From Streptomyces sp. NBC_00247 (lineage in GTDB: Bacteria > Actinomycetota > Actinomycetes > Streptomycetales > Streptomycetaceae), in the NCBI RefSeq assembly GCF_036188265.1, contig NZ_CP108093.1, positions 310,001 through 374,000 on the forward strand: a DNA stretch of 64,000 bases, in the 5' to 3' direction. The notes under the pieces were generated by a model. It had not been told where the DNA came from. It saw only the letters and a program-made list of their open reading frames with translations, and did not search any database. A program made the translations under genes and the position numbers. Of the stretch, positions 1 to 7,566 are shown piece by piece; positions within the stretch are counted from its first letter, which is position 1, and each line of letters starts with the position of its first letter.

Positions 1-625
1 GTGCGACATCACTCCGGTACTGGAGGCCTGCCCGCGCCTGGAAGAACTCGTCGTCCGGGGTGGCGGCACCCCGGGGGAGCCCCGGGACGAGGAGACCCTC
101 CGGCTCCGGCCCGTGCGGCACACCTCCCTGAAGTCCCTCCGTTTCGAGTCGGGCGGGCTGCCCGGGCACGTCGTACGGGCGGTCGCCGCCTGCGAACTGC
201 CCGCGCTGCGGAGCCTGGAACTCTGGCTCGGCTCCGACTGGTACGGCGGGGACGCGACAGTCGAGGACCTGGCCCCGCTGCTGTCCGGCGGAGGGCTGCC
301 GGCGCTGCGCCACCTCGGTCTGCAGAACAGCGTCGTGCAGGACGAGATCGCCGCCGCCGTGGCGTCGGCGCCCGTCGTCGCCCAGCTCGATTCGCTCTCG
401 CTGGCCATGGGCACCCTGAGCGACACGGGAGGCGAGGCACTGCTGGCCGGGCAGCCTCTGTCGCATCTGTCGCGTCTCGATCTGCGCCATCACTACCTGG
501 GCGAGGAGATGCTCCGACGCATCGTGTCGGCCTGCGCGCCCGCCGTGGTGGACGCGGAGCCCGGTGACGCGTCCGACTTCGATCCGGACGAGGACGACGA
601 GCGGTATGTCGCGGTCGGTGAATAG
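1..625 (+). CDS. STM4015-family leucine-rich-repeat-like protein (5' end outside window)
   Basis: The reading frame enters at nt 2, so only the C-terminal 207 residues are visible. They contain regularly spaced leucine-rich units, such as LKSLRF, LRSLELWLGS, LRHLGLQNS and LSRLDLRHHYLG, and end in an acidic tail (DFDPDEDDE). I recognise this as the STM4015 family, named after a Salmonella locus. It is a solenoid-like protein of unknown role that recurs with STM4011-STM4014 proteins. The stop codon lies 20 nt inside the next gene, which indicates translational coupling in one operon. LRR-type solenoids usually bind a partner protein or peptide, so a scaffold or substrate-recognition role in the cassette is possible, but that is inference. 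Confidence 0.8.
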   Translation, partial: CDITPVLEACPRLEELVVRGGGTPGEPRDEETLRLRPVRHTSLKSLRFESGGLPGHVVRAVAACELPALRSLELWLGSDWYGGDATVEDLAPLLSGGGLPALRHLGLQNSVVQDEIAAAVASAPVVAQLDSLSLAMGTLSDTGGEALLAGQPLSHLSRLDLRHHYLGEEMLRRIVSACAPAVVDAEPGDASDFDPDEDDERYVAVGE

Positions 626-1808
626 CCCTGGGCGGGGACAGGGACCGCGTTTCGCCGTCGTCGGCAACCCCCTCAACCGCCGGGTCGCCTTCTTCCGGGG
701 GGCGGTTCTCGCCGCCGGTCTGCCGGAGGCACGGGTCGTGCCGTGGCTGGACGTACTGCACGGCCGGGCGCGCTTCCTGCCCGGCGAGTCGGTGCGTCTG
801 GACTCGCCGGGCGAGGAGCCTGAGGTAGAGCGGCTGCTGCGTGGGGTCGGCGACCCGACCCGTGTGGAGGGCTCGGCCCTCTGGTACGTGAACTTCCTGA
901 CCGCCGTCCGTTCCGTGGCCACCGAGGTCGCGGCGACGGGTGGCGAACTACTCGGTTCCGCGGACGAGTTGGCCCGGCTGTTCGACAAGCGGCTGTGCCA
1001 TGCGGCGCTGGACGAGGCGGGCGTTCGGGTACCCGCCTCGCCGACGTCGGGAGCTTCCGCGGCTCCGGTCCGGGACTGGGACCATGTACAGGAGCTGATG
1101 CGGGACCACCGCATGTCCAGGGTGTTCGTGAAGCCGGCGCACGGCTCCTCGGCCTCCGGGGTACTGGCCGTGGAGACGGCCGGCCCGGGGCGGGTCCAGG
1201 CGACCACCTCGGTGGAACGGGACGAGCGGGGGCGGCTGTTCAACTCCCTGCGGGTGCGGCGGTACACCGCGGAGCGGGAGGTCGCGGCCCTCGTGGACGC
1301 CCTCGCACCGGACGGATTGCACATCGAACGCTGGCTCCCCAAGGCCTCGCAGCAGGGCCGGTCCGCCGATCTGCGGGTCGTGGTGGTCGCGGGCCGTGCG
1401 ACGCACGCCGTCGTGCGGACCAGCCGCTCCCCCATGACCAATCTCCATCTCGGCGGGGCCCGCGGCGATCTGGACCGGGTCCGTGAGGCGGTGTCCTCGG
1501 CGGGCGGCAGCTGGTCCGAGGCGCTGGCTCTCTGCGAGCGCGCGGCTGCCTGCTTCCCCCGGAGCCCGTGCGTGGGGGTCGATCTGCTGCCCTCGACCGG
1601 CTGGCGGCGGTTCGCCGTGGGTGAGGTCAACGCGTTCGGCGATCTGTTGCCCGGCCTGACCGGTCTGCCGGGCAGTGGCGCCGAAGGCCAGGACACCTAC
1701 GCCGCGCAGGTCGCCGCCGTCCTGCGGGCCCACGCGGACGCCCTCGCGAGCACCGACAGCACATCCGACGAACGAGCGAGGAACGACCGTGCCACCGCAG
1801 CCCCCTGA
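606..1808 (+). CDS. STM4014-family ATP-grasp protein
   Basis: 400 residues from the ATG at 606, which overlaps the previous stop; a longer in-frame start at 564 reads low-complexity sequence and was rejected. ATP-grasp features are visible in order. DKRLCHAALDEAG is the helix before the nucleotide site (about residue 126). VFVKPAHGSSASG is the beta-strand/loop with the ATP-binding lysine (about 172). DLRVVVVAGRATHAVVRTS lies near 254, and VGVDLLP plus EVNAFGDLLPG are the metal-binding strands (about 323-345). ATP-grasp enzymes join a carboxylate to an amine or thiol through an acyl phosphate. The substrate here is unknown. The gene sits between the LRR-like and hydrolase members of the STM4011-4015 cassette and overlaps both. 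Confidence 0.85.
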   Translation: MSRSVNSPGRGQGPRFAVVGNPLNRRVAFFRGAVLAAGLPEARVVPWLDVLHGRARFLPGESVRLDSPGEEPEVERLLRGVGDPTRVEGSALWYVNFLTAVRSVATEVAATGGELLGSADELARLFDKRLCHAALDEAGVRVPASPTSGASAAPVRDWDHVQELMRDHRMSRVFVKPAHGSSASGVLAVETAGPGRVQATTSVERDERGRLFNSLRVRRYTAEREVAALVDALAPDGLHIERWLPKASQQGRSADLRVVVVAGRATHAVVRTSRSPMTNLHLGGARGDLDRVREAVSSAGGSWSEALALCERAAACFPRSPCVGVDLLPSTGWRRFAVGEVNAFGDLLPGLTGLPGSGAEGQDTYAAQVAAVLRAHADALASTDSTSDERARNDRATAAP

Positions 1809-2766
1809 CCCAGCGCCCCTCGCAACCGCCGTGGCAGCCGTACCCGCCACGGCTTTCACCGACCGGACCGGCGCGGCACCCCTGGTCGTCAGCACGCCCG
1901 CCACCACGGCACCGACCTGCACGCCCGCCGACTTCGCCCGGGACGAAGCCGTACCCGACATGAACGCTGTCGTCGGCAGTCACGATCTGCTGCTCGTCAC
2001 GCTCGACACCCTCCGTCACGACGTCGCCGCCGAACTCGCGGCGGCGGGCCGCCTGCCGAATCTCGCCCGGCATCTCCCCGGCGGTGTCTGGGAGAAGCGG
2101 CACGCGCCCGGCAGCTTCACGTACGCCTCCCACCAGGCGATCTTCGCCGGGTTCCTGCCCACTCCCGCCACACCCGGACCCCACCCCCGGCTCTTCGCGG
2201 CACGTTTCGCCGGCAGTGAGACGACGGCAGGCCGGACCTTCGTGTACGACTCCCCCGACCTGCCGCGCGGTCTGGAGGCGGTCGGCTACCGCACCGTGTG
2301 CGTCGGCGGCGTCGGCTTCTTCAACCGGCAACCGCCCCTCGGGTCGGTGTTGCCCGGCCTCTTCGGGGAGAGCCACTGGGAGCCGGAGTTCGGCGTGGCC
2401 TCCCCGACCTCCTTCGAGGCGCAGGTCGCCCGCGCCGAGGAGGTCGTGGCCTCGCTCCCGGCCGATCAGCGGCTCTTCCTCTTCGTCAACGTCTCGGCGC
2501 TCCATCAGCCGAACTGGTTCCATCTGCCCGGCGCCACCACCGAGGCCGGTGACTCGCGCGCGACCCACGCGGCGGCACTGGAGTACGTGGACCGGCACAT
2601 CGGCAGGCTCTTCACGGCGGCGAGCAGCCGCCGCCGCTGCTTCGCCATCGTCTGCTCCGACCACGGCACCGCCTACGGCGACGACGGGTACACCGGTCAC
2701 CGGCTCGGCCACGAGGCCGTCTGGACGGTCCCGTACGCCCACTTCTTCCTCGAACCGGGGGCCTGA
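1789..2766 (+). CDS. STM4013-family alkaline-phosphatase-fold (sulfatase-like) hydrolase
   Basis: 325 residues from GTG 1789, which has a good Shine-Dalgarno (GAGCGAGGAACG) and overlaps STM4014 by 20 nt. The conserved family domain begins only at the ATG at 1960 (MNAVVGSHDLLLVTLDTLRHDV), so a 268-residue product is the alternative. Metal-site features typical of the phosphatase/sulfatase superfamily are present: TLDTLRHD near the domain start, and CSDHGTAYGDDG followed by GHRLGH near the C-terminus. This superfamily hydrolyses or transfers phosphate, sulfate or phosphodiester groups with bound divalent metals. There is no signal peptide, so it should be cytoplasmic. Its substrate in the cassette is unknown. 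The stop is followed 4 nt later by the next start codon. Confidence 0.8.
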   Translation: MPPQPPDPAPLATAVAAVPATAFTDRTGAAPLVVSTPATTAPTCTPADFARDEAVPDMNAVVGSHDLLLVTLDTLRHDVAAELAAAGRLPNLARHLPGGVWEKRHAPGSFTYASHQAIFAGFLPTPATPGPHPRLFAARFAGSETTAGRTFVYDSPDLPRGLEAVGYRTVCVGGVGFFNRQPPLGSVLPGLFGESHWEPEFGVASPTSFEAQVARAEEVVASLPADQRLFLFVNVSALHQPNWFHLPGATTEAGDSRATHAAALEYVDRHIGRLFTAASSRRRCFAIVCSDHGTAYGDDGYTGHRLGHEAVWTVPYAHFFLEPGA

Positions 2767-2770
2767 CCCG

Positions 2771-4168
2771 ATGACGACCACCACCGTCCGCGCCGACACC
2801 GCGCCGACCACCGACGCGGCCTCCGGCGTCCGGCCCTATCAGAGCTACGTCTACGCCTACCCTCACAAAACGGCCTACGCCGAACTCCACGACCGCCCCA
2901 CCCTGCGCGAGCTGTGGGCCGGGGAGAGCAGGGACGCCCTCCAGCTCTACGCCCACATACCGTTCTGCGAGGTCCGCTGCGGTTTCTGCAACCTCTTCAC
3001 CCGGATCGGCGCCCCCGACGAGCTGACCACCCGCTACCTCGACGCGCTCGACCGGCAGGCGACCGCGGTACGGGACGCACTGGGCGACGACGAGCCGGTG
3101 CGGTTCGCCGCCGCGGCGTTCGGCGGTGGCACGCCCACCTTCCTGACCGCCGGAGAGCTCGAACGGCTCTGCGACATCGCGGAGAAGAGGATGGGCGCCG
3201 ATCTGCGCGCGGTGCCGCTGTCCGTCGAGACCTCCCCGTCCACGGCGACCGCCGACCGGCTCGCCGTGCTCGCCGACCGGGGCACCACCCGCATCAGCAT
3301 CGGCGTGCAGAGCTTCGTCGACGCCGAGGCCAGGGCGGCTGTCCGCCCACAGCGCCGGGCCGACGTCGAGGCGGCGCTCGGCCGCATCCGCGAGACCCGG
3401 ATACCGGTCCTCAACATCGACCTGATCTACGGCATCGACGGGCAGACGGCACGGTCATGGCTCGCCTCGCTGGACGCCGCCCTGGCCTGGCGTCCCGAGG
3501 AGCTGTACCTCTACCCGCTGTACGTGCGCCCCCTGACCGGCCTCGGCCGCCTGGCCGAAGGCAGCGGTCCCGAGGCCCGGGCGGCGGCGGACGCCGCCTG
3601 GGACGCCCAGCGGCTCCACCTCTACCGCACCGGCCGGGACCACCTCCTGGCCCACGGGTACGAGCAGGTCTCCATGCGGATGTTCCGCCGTGCCGACGCG
3701 CCCCAGGAGGGCCCCGACGACTACGCCTGCCAGACGGACGGCATGATCGGCCTGGGCTGCGGCGCACGCTCGTACACCTCGTCGCTGCACTACTCCTTCG
3801 ACTACGCCGTCAACATGGGGCAGATCCGCGACATCATCGACCGCTTCACCACCACCGAGGACTTCACCCGGGCGGAGCACGGCCGGCCCGTCGACGGCGA
3901 CGAACCCCAGCGCCGCCACCTCCTGCAGTCGCTGCTCCAGGCCGCCGGGCTTCCGCTGGCCGAGTACCGGCAGCGGTTCGGCCGCGACCCCGTGGACGAC
4001 TTCCCGGACGAGCTCGCCCGCTTCACCGACCTCGGCTGGCTGGACCGCGGCGCCGGCGACGGCCTGCTGCGGCTCTCCCCCGAAGGGCTCGCGCACTCCG
4101 ACGCGCTCGGCCCCGTCCTCTTCTCTCCCGCCGTGCGCGCCGCGATGGCCGCGTACGAGGCGAAGTGA
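2771..4168 (+). CDS. STM4012-family radical SAM protein (HemW-like)
   Basis: 465 residues. The radical SAM signature PFCEVRCGFC gives 4Fe-4S ligands at Cys66, Cys70 and Cys73, and GGGTPTF near residue 118 is the usual SAM-binding segment. VLNIDLIYGIDGQT and a C-terminal HemW-type domain (LYPLYVRPLTGLGRL, then a winged-helix-like tail) place it close to the coproporphyrinogen dehydrogenase/HemW group. Its cassette context separates it from true heme-trafficking HemW and points to the STM4012 family. It starts 4 nt after the STM4013 stop and ends 7 nt before STM4011. The chemistry, whether methyl transfer, C-C bond formation or otherwise, cannot be told from sequence. Confidence 0.88.
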   Translation: MTTTTVRADTAPTTDAASGVRPYQSYVYAYPHKTAYAELHDRPTLRELWAGESRDALQLYAHIPFCEVRCGFCNLFTRIGAPDELTTRYLDALDRQATAVRDALGDDEPVRFAAAAFGGGTPTFLTAGELERLCDIAEKRMGADLRAVPLSVETSPSTATADRLAVLADRGTTRISIGVQSFVDAEARAAVRPQRRADVEAALGRIRETRIPVLNIDLIYGIDGQTARSWLASLDAALAWRPEELYLYPLYVRPLTGLGRLAEGSGPEARAAADAAWDAQRLHLYRTGRDHLLAHGYEQVSMRMFRRADAPQEGPDDYACQTDGMIGLGCGARSYTSSLHYSFDYAVNMGQIRDIIDRFTTTEDFTRAEHGRPVDGDEPQRRHLLQSLLQAAGLPLAEYRQRFGRDPVDDFPDELARFTDLGWLDRGAGDGLLRLSPEGLAHSDALGPVLFSPAVRAAMAAYEAK

Positions 4169-4175
4169 GCGGGCC

Positions 4176-5069
4176 GTGGACCTGACGATCCTCTACCGCG
4201 GCCCGCTCGCCTCCTGCGACTACGACTGCCCGTACTGCCCGTTCGCCAAGAGGCGGGACAGCCGAGAACAGCTCACGGCGGACCGGGAGGCGCTCGAACG
4301 TTTCACGGCGTGGGTCGCCGCACGGACCGGGGACCGTCTCTCGGTGCTCTTCACCCCGTGGGGGGAGGGGCTGGTGCGGTCCTGGTACCGGCGGGCGCTG
4401 GTCGAGCTGTCCCACCTGCCGCAGGTGGCGCGGGTCGCGATCCAGACGAATCTCAGCGGCAGAACGGGCTGGCTGTCCGGGGCGGACCCGGAGCGGCTGG
4501 CGCTCTGGTGCACGTACCACCCGGGCCAGACACCGTACGACCGGTTCCTCGGCACGTGCCGGGAGCTGACCGCGGCGGGGGTGCGGTACAGCGTGGGGGT
4601 CGTCGGTCTCGAGGAACACCTCCCCGAGGCGCGGAGACTGCGGGCGGACCTGCCGGAGCGGGTGTACCTGTGGGTGAACGCCGCCGAGGGGCGTACGTAC
4701 ACGGACGCGGAGGCGGAGCGCTGGACGGCGCTCGACCCGCTGTTCCCGTACAGCCGGCATCCGCTCCGCTCGGCGGGGCTGCCGTGCCGGACCGGGGAGT
4801 CGGTGATCTCGGTGGACGGCGACGGCACCGTGCGCCGGTGCCATTTCGTCAAGGAGGAGCTGGGCAGTCTCTACGACGGGAGCTACCGCCGGGCGCTCGG
4901 CCCGAGGGCCTGCCCTCTGCCGGTCTGCGACTGCCACATCGGGTACGTGCACCTGGAGTCGCTGCCGTTGTACGACGTGTTCGCCGGGGGTGTCCTGGAG
5001 CGGATTCCGGCTGCGCCGGTCGGGCCCGCCGCGGCGGGCCCGTCACGTCTCCGGCTTCCCCTGGTGTAG
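4176..5069 (+). CDS. STM4011-family radical SAM protein
   Basis: 297 residues from GTG 4176. The cluster motif lies at the extreme N-terminus (YRGPLASCDYDCPYCPF; Cys14, Cys18, Cys21), so there is no N-terminal precursor-recognition domain. FTPWGEG occupies the glycine-rich SAM position. The C-terminal third has extra cysteines (GLPCRTGE, RRCHF, ACPLPVCDC), consistent with a SPASM or twitch-type auxiliary iron-sulfur cluster, a feature common in enzymes acting on peptides or proteins. It is the last gene of the five-gene cassette and has a perfect hairpin inside its 3' end. The nearest named family is STM4011; its reaction is unknown. Confidence 0.85.
   Translation: MDLTILYRGPLASCDYDCPYCPFAKRRDSREQLTADREALERFTAWVAARTGDRLSVLFTPWGEGLVRSWYRRALVELSHLPQVARVAIQTNLSGRTGWLSGADPERLALWCTYHPGQTPYDRFLGTCRELTAAGVRYSVGVVGLEEHLPEARRLRADLPERVYLWVNAAEGRTYTDAEAERWTALDPLFPYSRHPLRSAGLPCRTGESVISVDGDGTVRRCHFVKEELGSLYDGSYRRALGPRACPLPVCDCHIGYVHLESLPLYDVFAGGVLERIPAAPVGPAAAGPSRLRLPLV
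5021..5042. terminator. Perfect 22-nt palindrome inside the 3' end of the STM4011-family gene
   Basis: CGGGCCCGCC, a GC loop, then GGCGGGCCCG: ten uninterrupted G-C-rich pairs. It lies 27 nt before the stop at 5069, and the convergent SGNH hydrolase ends only 10 nt beyond that stop. With so little intergenic room, it may act as a bidirectional terminator placed within coding sequence. No T-tract follows, as is usual for high-GC hairpins. Confidence 0.5.
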
Positions 5070-5078
5070 CGCCCCCAC

Positions 5079-5909
5079 TCAGAGCGGCAGCAGGTCCGGG
5101 CGCTTCGCGGCGACCTCGTCGCCGGAGGACTCGCCGCGCAGCCGGCGGCCGATCCACGGGACGAGGTACTCGCGCGCCCACTGGATGTTGTCGCGCCGCA
5201 TCTCGAAGGTGTTCCGCTGGGCCTGCGGGGGCCACGGCTGGTCGGGGTCGGCCGGTGTCTCCAGGCTGAGGACCTGTGCGGCCCGCAGCGCCACCCGGGT
5301 GTGCCCCTCGGGTGAGAGGTGCAGCCGGTCGTTGTCCCAGGCCCGGCGGTCCTGGATCGATCGCAAGGACCAGAGGTCCAGCACCGGACAGTGGTAGCGG
5401 TCCGCGATGGCCCGCAGGTGGACGTTGTAGGTGGCGATCTTGCCGCGCATGTGGCGGAGCACCGGGACCCCGCGGGTGTCGAATCCGGTGGTCACCATGA
5501 CGGTGCCGACCGCGTTGGTGAGGTCGGCGACCGCGCGTTCGAAGCGCTCGGCCAGGTCGTCCGGGTCGGTGCCGGGCCGGATGATGTCGTTGCCGCCGGC
5601 GCAGAAGCTCACCAGGTCCGGTGCGAGCTCCTTGGCGCGGGGAACCTGCTCCTCGACTATCTGGTCGAGCAGTCGTCCGCGTACCGCGAGATTGGCGTAC
5701 CGGAATAGCCCGTGCACGGAATCGGCACCGGCCGTCTCGTCGGGGGCGGGAAGCTGATCAGCGAGAAGAACCGCGAAACGGTCCGCCCAGCCGACATAGG
5801 ATCCGTCCGGTCCGGGGTCCCCGACTCCCTCGGTGAAACTGTCGCCGATCGCCGCGTACGACCCGATGATGTCTGTCTTCTGGATTCTCGAATCGTCTGC
5901 CACGACCAC
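5079..5909 (-). CDS. SGNH/GDSL-family hydrolase
   Basis: 276 residues from GTG 5909, preceded by a GGAAAGGGG ribosome site. The SGNH blocks are clear: block I GDSFTEG with nucleophile Ser25, block III GGND near residue 110 (oxyanion hole), and block V DRLHLSPEGH near 195 supplying Asp and His. There is no signal peptide, so this is probably a cytoplasmic lipase, esterase or carbohydrate esterase. The C-terminal 60 residues (WPPQAQRN... REYLVPWIGRRLRG) match the form common in Streptomyces cytoplasmic SGNH enzymes. It converges on the STM4011-family gene and lies downstream of the M23 peptidase, separated from it by a terminator. Confidence 0.88.
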   Translation of the reverse strand: MVVADDSRIQKTDIIGSYAAIGDSFTEGVGDPGPDGSYVGWADRFAVLLADQLPAPDETAGADSVHGLFRYANLAVRGRLLDQIVEEQVPRAKELAPDLVSFCAGGNDIIRPGTDPDDLAERFERAVADLTNAVGTVMVTTGFDTRGVPVLRHMRGKIATYNVHLRAIADRYHCPVLDLWSLRSIQDRRAWDNDRLHLSPEGHTRVALRAAQVLSLETPADPDQPWPPQAQRNTFEMRRDNIQWAREYLVPWIGRRLRGESSGDEVAAKRPDLLPL

Positions 5910-6010
5910 ATATCTTGCCCCTTTCCATGTGACCTACGCGACCGTAAGAAGGGGTTGACGTGGGGTGAGATAGACCACCCGGTCAGGTTTTGGTAAAGCC
6001 GGAATAAGTA

Positions 6011-6042
6011 GAGGGGCGGCGCGCTTACGCGCACCGCCCCTC
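6011..6042 (-). terminator. Terminator of the M23 peptidase gene
   Basis: An inverted repeat with arms GAGGGGCGG/CCGCCCCTC plus an inner GCGC/GCGC around a TTAC loop and one mismatched pair. It sits about 43 nt downstream of the peptidase stop and is followed on the minus strand by the moderately T-rich CTACTTATTCC. Confidence 0.7.
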
Positions 6043-6084
6043 GAAGCCCTGACGGATCGTGACGATACGTCAAGAGGAGGTGTC

Positions 6085-6978
6085 TCAGATGGAGACGCCG
6101 TGGGACCGCAGGTAGGCGATCGGGTCCACGTCCGAGCCGTAGCTCGGGGTGGTGCGGATCTCGAAGTGGAGGTGCGGGCCGGTGACGTTGCCGGTGGCAC
6201 CCGAGAGACCGATCTGCTGGCCGCCGGTGACGGTCTGGCCGACCGAGACCATCAGCTGCGACTGGTGCGCGTACTGGGAGTACATGCCGTCGGCGTGCTT
6301 GATGATGACCTCGTTGCCGTAGGCGCCGTCGTAGCCGGCGGAGACGACGGTGCCGGGGCCGACGGCGCGGACGACGGTGCCGGTGGCGGCGCTGAAGTCG
6401 GAGCCGGTGTGGTAACCGCTGGACCACATGGAGCCGGAGGCGTGGTACTGGGTGGTGACGGTCGCGTTGGCCACCGGGGTGGTCCAGCCGGTGCTGTTGC
6501 TGTCGGCGGCCTTGGTGGTGGTCGCGGCGGACTCCGTCGCGGTCGCCGGGGCAGCCTTCGTCCCGGTCTTGGCGGCCGTCTTCGTCTCGGCCTTCGGAGC
6601 CTCGGCCTTGGCGGAGGACGCGGTGGAGGCCGAGCTGGACGCCTGGGCGCCGAGGGTCAGCTTCATGCCCGGGAGGATCAGGCTCGGGTTGCCGCCGACG
6701 ACCTCGCGGTTGTCCTGGTAGAGCTTCTCCCAGCCACCCTTGATCTTGTGCTGGGCGGCGATCTTCGCCAGGTAGTCGCCCGAGACGACCTTGTAGGTCT
6801 TGGCGGACTGCTGGGCGGCCGGGGCCGACTGGGCGGCGGGGGCCGACTGCTCGGCGGCGTGGGCACCCGTGGCTCCGAGGAGCGGCAGGGCGACGACGGC
6901 GCCACCGGCTCCGACGGCGAGGATGCCGCGAGCGATCGGGCCGGACTTCTTACGACGGTGCTTACCCGGGATGGGCAT
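6085..6978 (-). CDS. Secreted LysM / M23-family cell-wall endopeptidase
   Basis: 297 residues. Residues 1-41 form a signal peptide: basic start (GKHRRKK), hydrophobic core, and an AHA-AE cleavage region. A LysM module (TYKVVSGDYLAKIAAQHKI... LILPGMKLTLG, about 61-110) binds peptidoglycan. An Ala/Lys/Thr-rich linker leads to an M23 domain (about 180-292) with zinc ligands HTGSD and HLHFE. The family cleaves glycine-containing or meso-diaminopimelate cross-bridges in peptidoglycan. Its 5' leader holds a c-di-AMP riboswitch, which places wall cleavage under cell-wall/osmotic second-messenger control, as known for other actinomycete wall hydrolases. Confidence 0.93.
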   Translation of the reverse strand: MPIPGKHRRKKSGPIARGILAVGAGGAVVALPLLGATGAHAAEQSAPAAQSAPAAQQSAKTYKVVSGDYLAKIAAQHKIKGGWEKLYQDNREVVGGNPSLILPGMKLTLGAQASSSASTASSAKAEAPKAETKTAAKTGTKAAPATATESAATTTKAADSNSTGWTTPVANATVTTQYHASGSMWSSGYHTGSDFSAATGTVVRAVGPGTVVSAGYDGAYGNEVIIKHADGMYSQYAHQSQLMVSVGQTVTGGQQIGLSGATGNVTGPHLHFEIRTTPSYGSDVDPIAYLRSHGVSI

Positions 6979-6995
6979 GGGGAAATTCCTCTCCG

Positions 6996-7162
6996 GCGCC
7001 TACGAGGTGAGCTGTCGGGTTCGGGCTGGAGATGCCCGGTCGCGCTGAACACGACTTCACCCCGAGCCGTCCGGAACAACTCCGGTCGGCGGCTTACCTG
7101 GGTCCCCCGCTCCTGCCACGCATCAGTGAGTGCGAATTCCGGGCGGCGGCAGGATTAGGCGG
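6996..7162 (-). ncRNA. Cyclic di-AMP riboswitch (ydaO/yuaA class)
   Basis: The minus strand carries the conserved landmarks of the ydaO/yuaA aptamer in order. The P1 5' arm (CGCCTA, 7156-7161) leads into AATCCTGCCGCC. Then come GGCAGGAGCGGGGGACC, GGGGTGAAGTC, an arm near GGGCATCTCCAGCCCGAA, and CCGACAGCTCACCTCG, followed by the P1 3' arm TAGGCG (6997-7002). It ends about 18 nt before the peptidase start codon. In Streptomyces this class precedes cell-wall hydrolase genes and turns expression off when c-di-AMP is high. Identification rests on motif order recalled from the Rfam family, not on a covariance search. Confidence 0.9.
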
Positions 7163-7566
7163 TCCGTCCGGAGTGATGGTGAACGTAATCGAGCCAGGTC
7201 GGACGGAACAAGCCGTCGCAAGCGGAACGGAATCCCGGATCCGAAATCGGTCCGCTTTTCCGGTCACCCTCCGTGGATTACGGATCTTGGCATTCCGCGC
7301 GACGGACGGGCCGTCGCCCGGCCTTTCGGCCACACACGGTCACGGATATGATCCCGCTCACGAGATCACCCACCATCCCCCCTATAAACGGGTGATGTTG
7401 CGCAAAATCAACACAATGCGGACATGTCGCGCAGATCACGGATGCCGGATCTTCAGCCGCCGGCAACCGACCGCCGCTACTCCGGCGCCGGGGAGCGATG
7501 TCGTAGGGTCGCGACGAGCCGACGTCGGCGAGCAGCGCCGGCGCCCAGACGCACCGAGGAGCCGCT
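7163..7566. other. Intergenic region between divergent peptidase and phosphatase genes
   Basis: About 400 bp without a supportable gene. It must hold the peptidase/riboswitch promoter (minus) and the phosphatase promoter (plus). A relatively AT-rich patch at 7370-7420 (CCCCTATAAACGGG, GCGCAAAATCAACACAATG) is the likeliest promoter zone. No confident -35/-10 pair could be assigned. Confidence 0.4.

Noticed and set aside
2771..4168. Annotating the HemW-like radical SAM gene as heme biosynthesis (hemN/hemW)
   Set aside because: Its cassette partners and coupling point to the STM4012 family. No other heme genes are nearby.
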